Positions 5,273-5,353 of a stretch of 5,353 nt of DNA are shown here, piece by piece. The position numbers were made by a program, and so were the translations under genes. The notes below the pieces were generated by a model, which saw only the letters and a list, made by a program, of their open reading frames with translations, made no database searches and was not told the DNA's origin. Numbering within the stretch: the first letter of the stretch is position 1; every line of letters begins with the position of its first letter. Source of the stretch: Betaproteobacteria bacterium (GTDB lineage Bacteria > Pseudomonadota > Gammaproteobacteria > Burkholderiales > Casimicrobiaceae); assembly GCA_005888865.1 (NCBI GenBank), contig VBCL01000447.1:1-5353 (forward strand), in the 5' to 3' direction.

Positions 5273-5353
5273 TCAGGCTGGGTGATTTAGGGTCGATGTC
5301 CTCTGTTCACTCTCTTTCCCTTTTCCTGCGTGCTTCTCCATCAGGCTCTCGCC
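5273..5353 (-). CDS. Possible C-terminal tail of a minus-strand gene at the window edge
   Basis: The minus strand is open from the window edge (5353) to TGA 5275-5273, giving 26 residues of strongly basic, polar text (MEKHAGKGKESEQRTSTLN within it). The + strand here is a pyrimidine-rich run unlike the rest of the window. A tail of a transposase or other mobile-element protein is possible, but 26 codons open by chance are common and I recognise no family. Confidence 0.18.
   Translation of the reverse strand, partial: GESLMEKHAGKGKESEQRTSTLNHPA

Overview
The window is GC-rich and has the gene style of a free-living, soil or water type proteobacterium. Gammaproteobacteria of the Xanthomonadales or Steroidobacterales kind are my best guess, from the TIR/TolB-like/TPR protein, the secreted serine hydrolase and the DUF885-type sequence. 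That placement is an inference; there is no rRNA or other marker gene here. All recognisable genes lie on the + strand. I see no tRNA, rRNA, CRISPR array or complete mobile element.

Layout: (1) 1-366 is the 3' end of a TPR protein whose C-terminal tail resembles that of the large TPR protein further right, so the window probably holds two members of one family. (2) 367-883 is a 0.5 kb gap without a convincing gene; it holds an imperfect hairpin, a short motif that recurs in the next gap, and an A/T-rich patch before the next gene. (3) 884-2368 is an intact exported serine hydrolase of the beta-lactamase class C / NylB-like type (SMGK and YRN motifs). (4) 2369-2680 is a 0.3 kb gap with small inverted repeats and one doubtful minus-strand mini-ORF that begins with a hydrophobic segment. 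(5) 2681-4730 is one gene broken by a frameshift. A TIR domain is followed by a linker, one transmembrane helix, a TolB/FlgO-like domain and a TPR array. The first strand of the TIR domain (SYASED) lies in a different frame from the rest, with the break between about 2745 and 2772. (6) 4824-5209 is the wreck of an exported DUF885-type gene. A strong ribosome binding site, a start and a signal peptide are joined almost directly to the C-terminal ~90 codons in another frame, which also carry an in-frame TAG. (7) 5210-5353 is a non-coding tail with a stem-loop and a short minus-strand frame open to the window edge.

The genes do not form an obvious pathway. The serine hydrolase and the DUF885-type protein are both predicted exported hydrolases. 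The TIR/TPR protein looks like a membrane-anchored sensor or effector with its TIR domain in the cytoplasm. The most notable points are the frameshifted but otherwise well-preserved TIR effector, which keeps the likely catalytic Glu, the probable paralogue beside it, and the cluster of gene damage at the right side. This damage could be real decay or, for the TIR gene, a sequence error.
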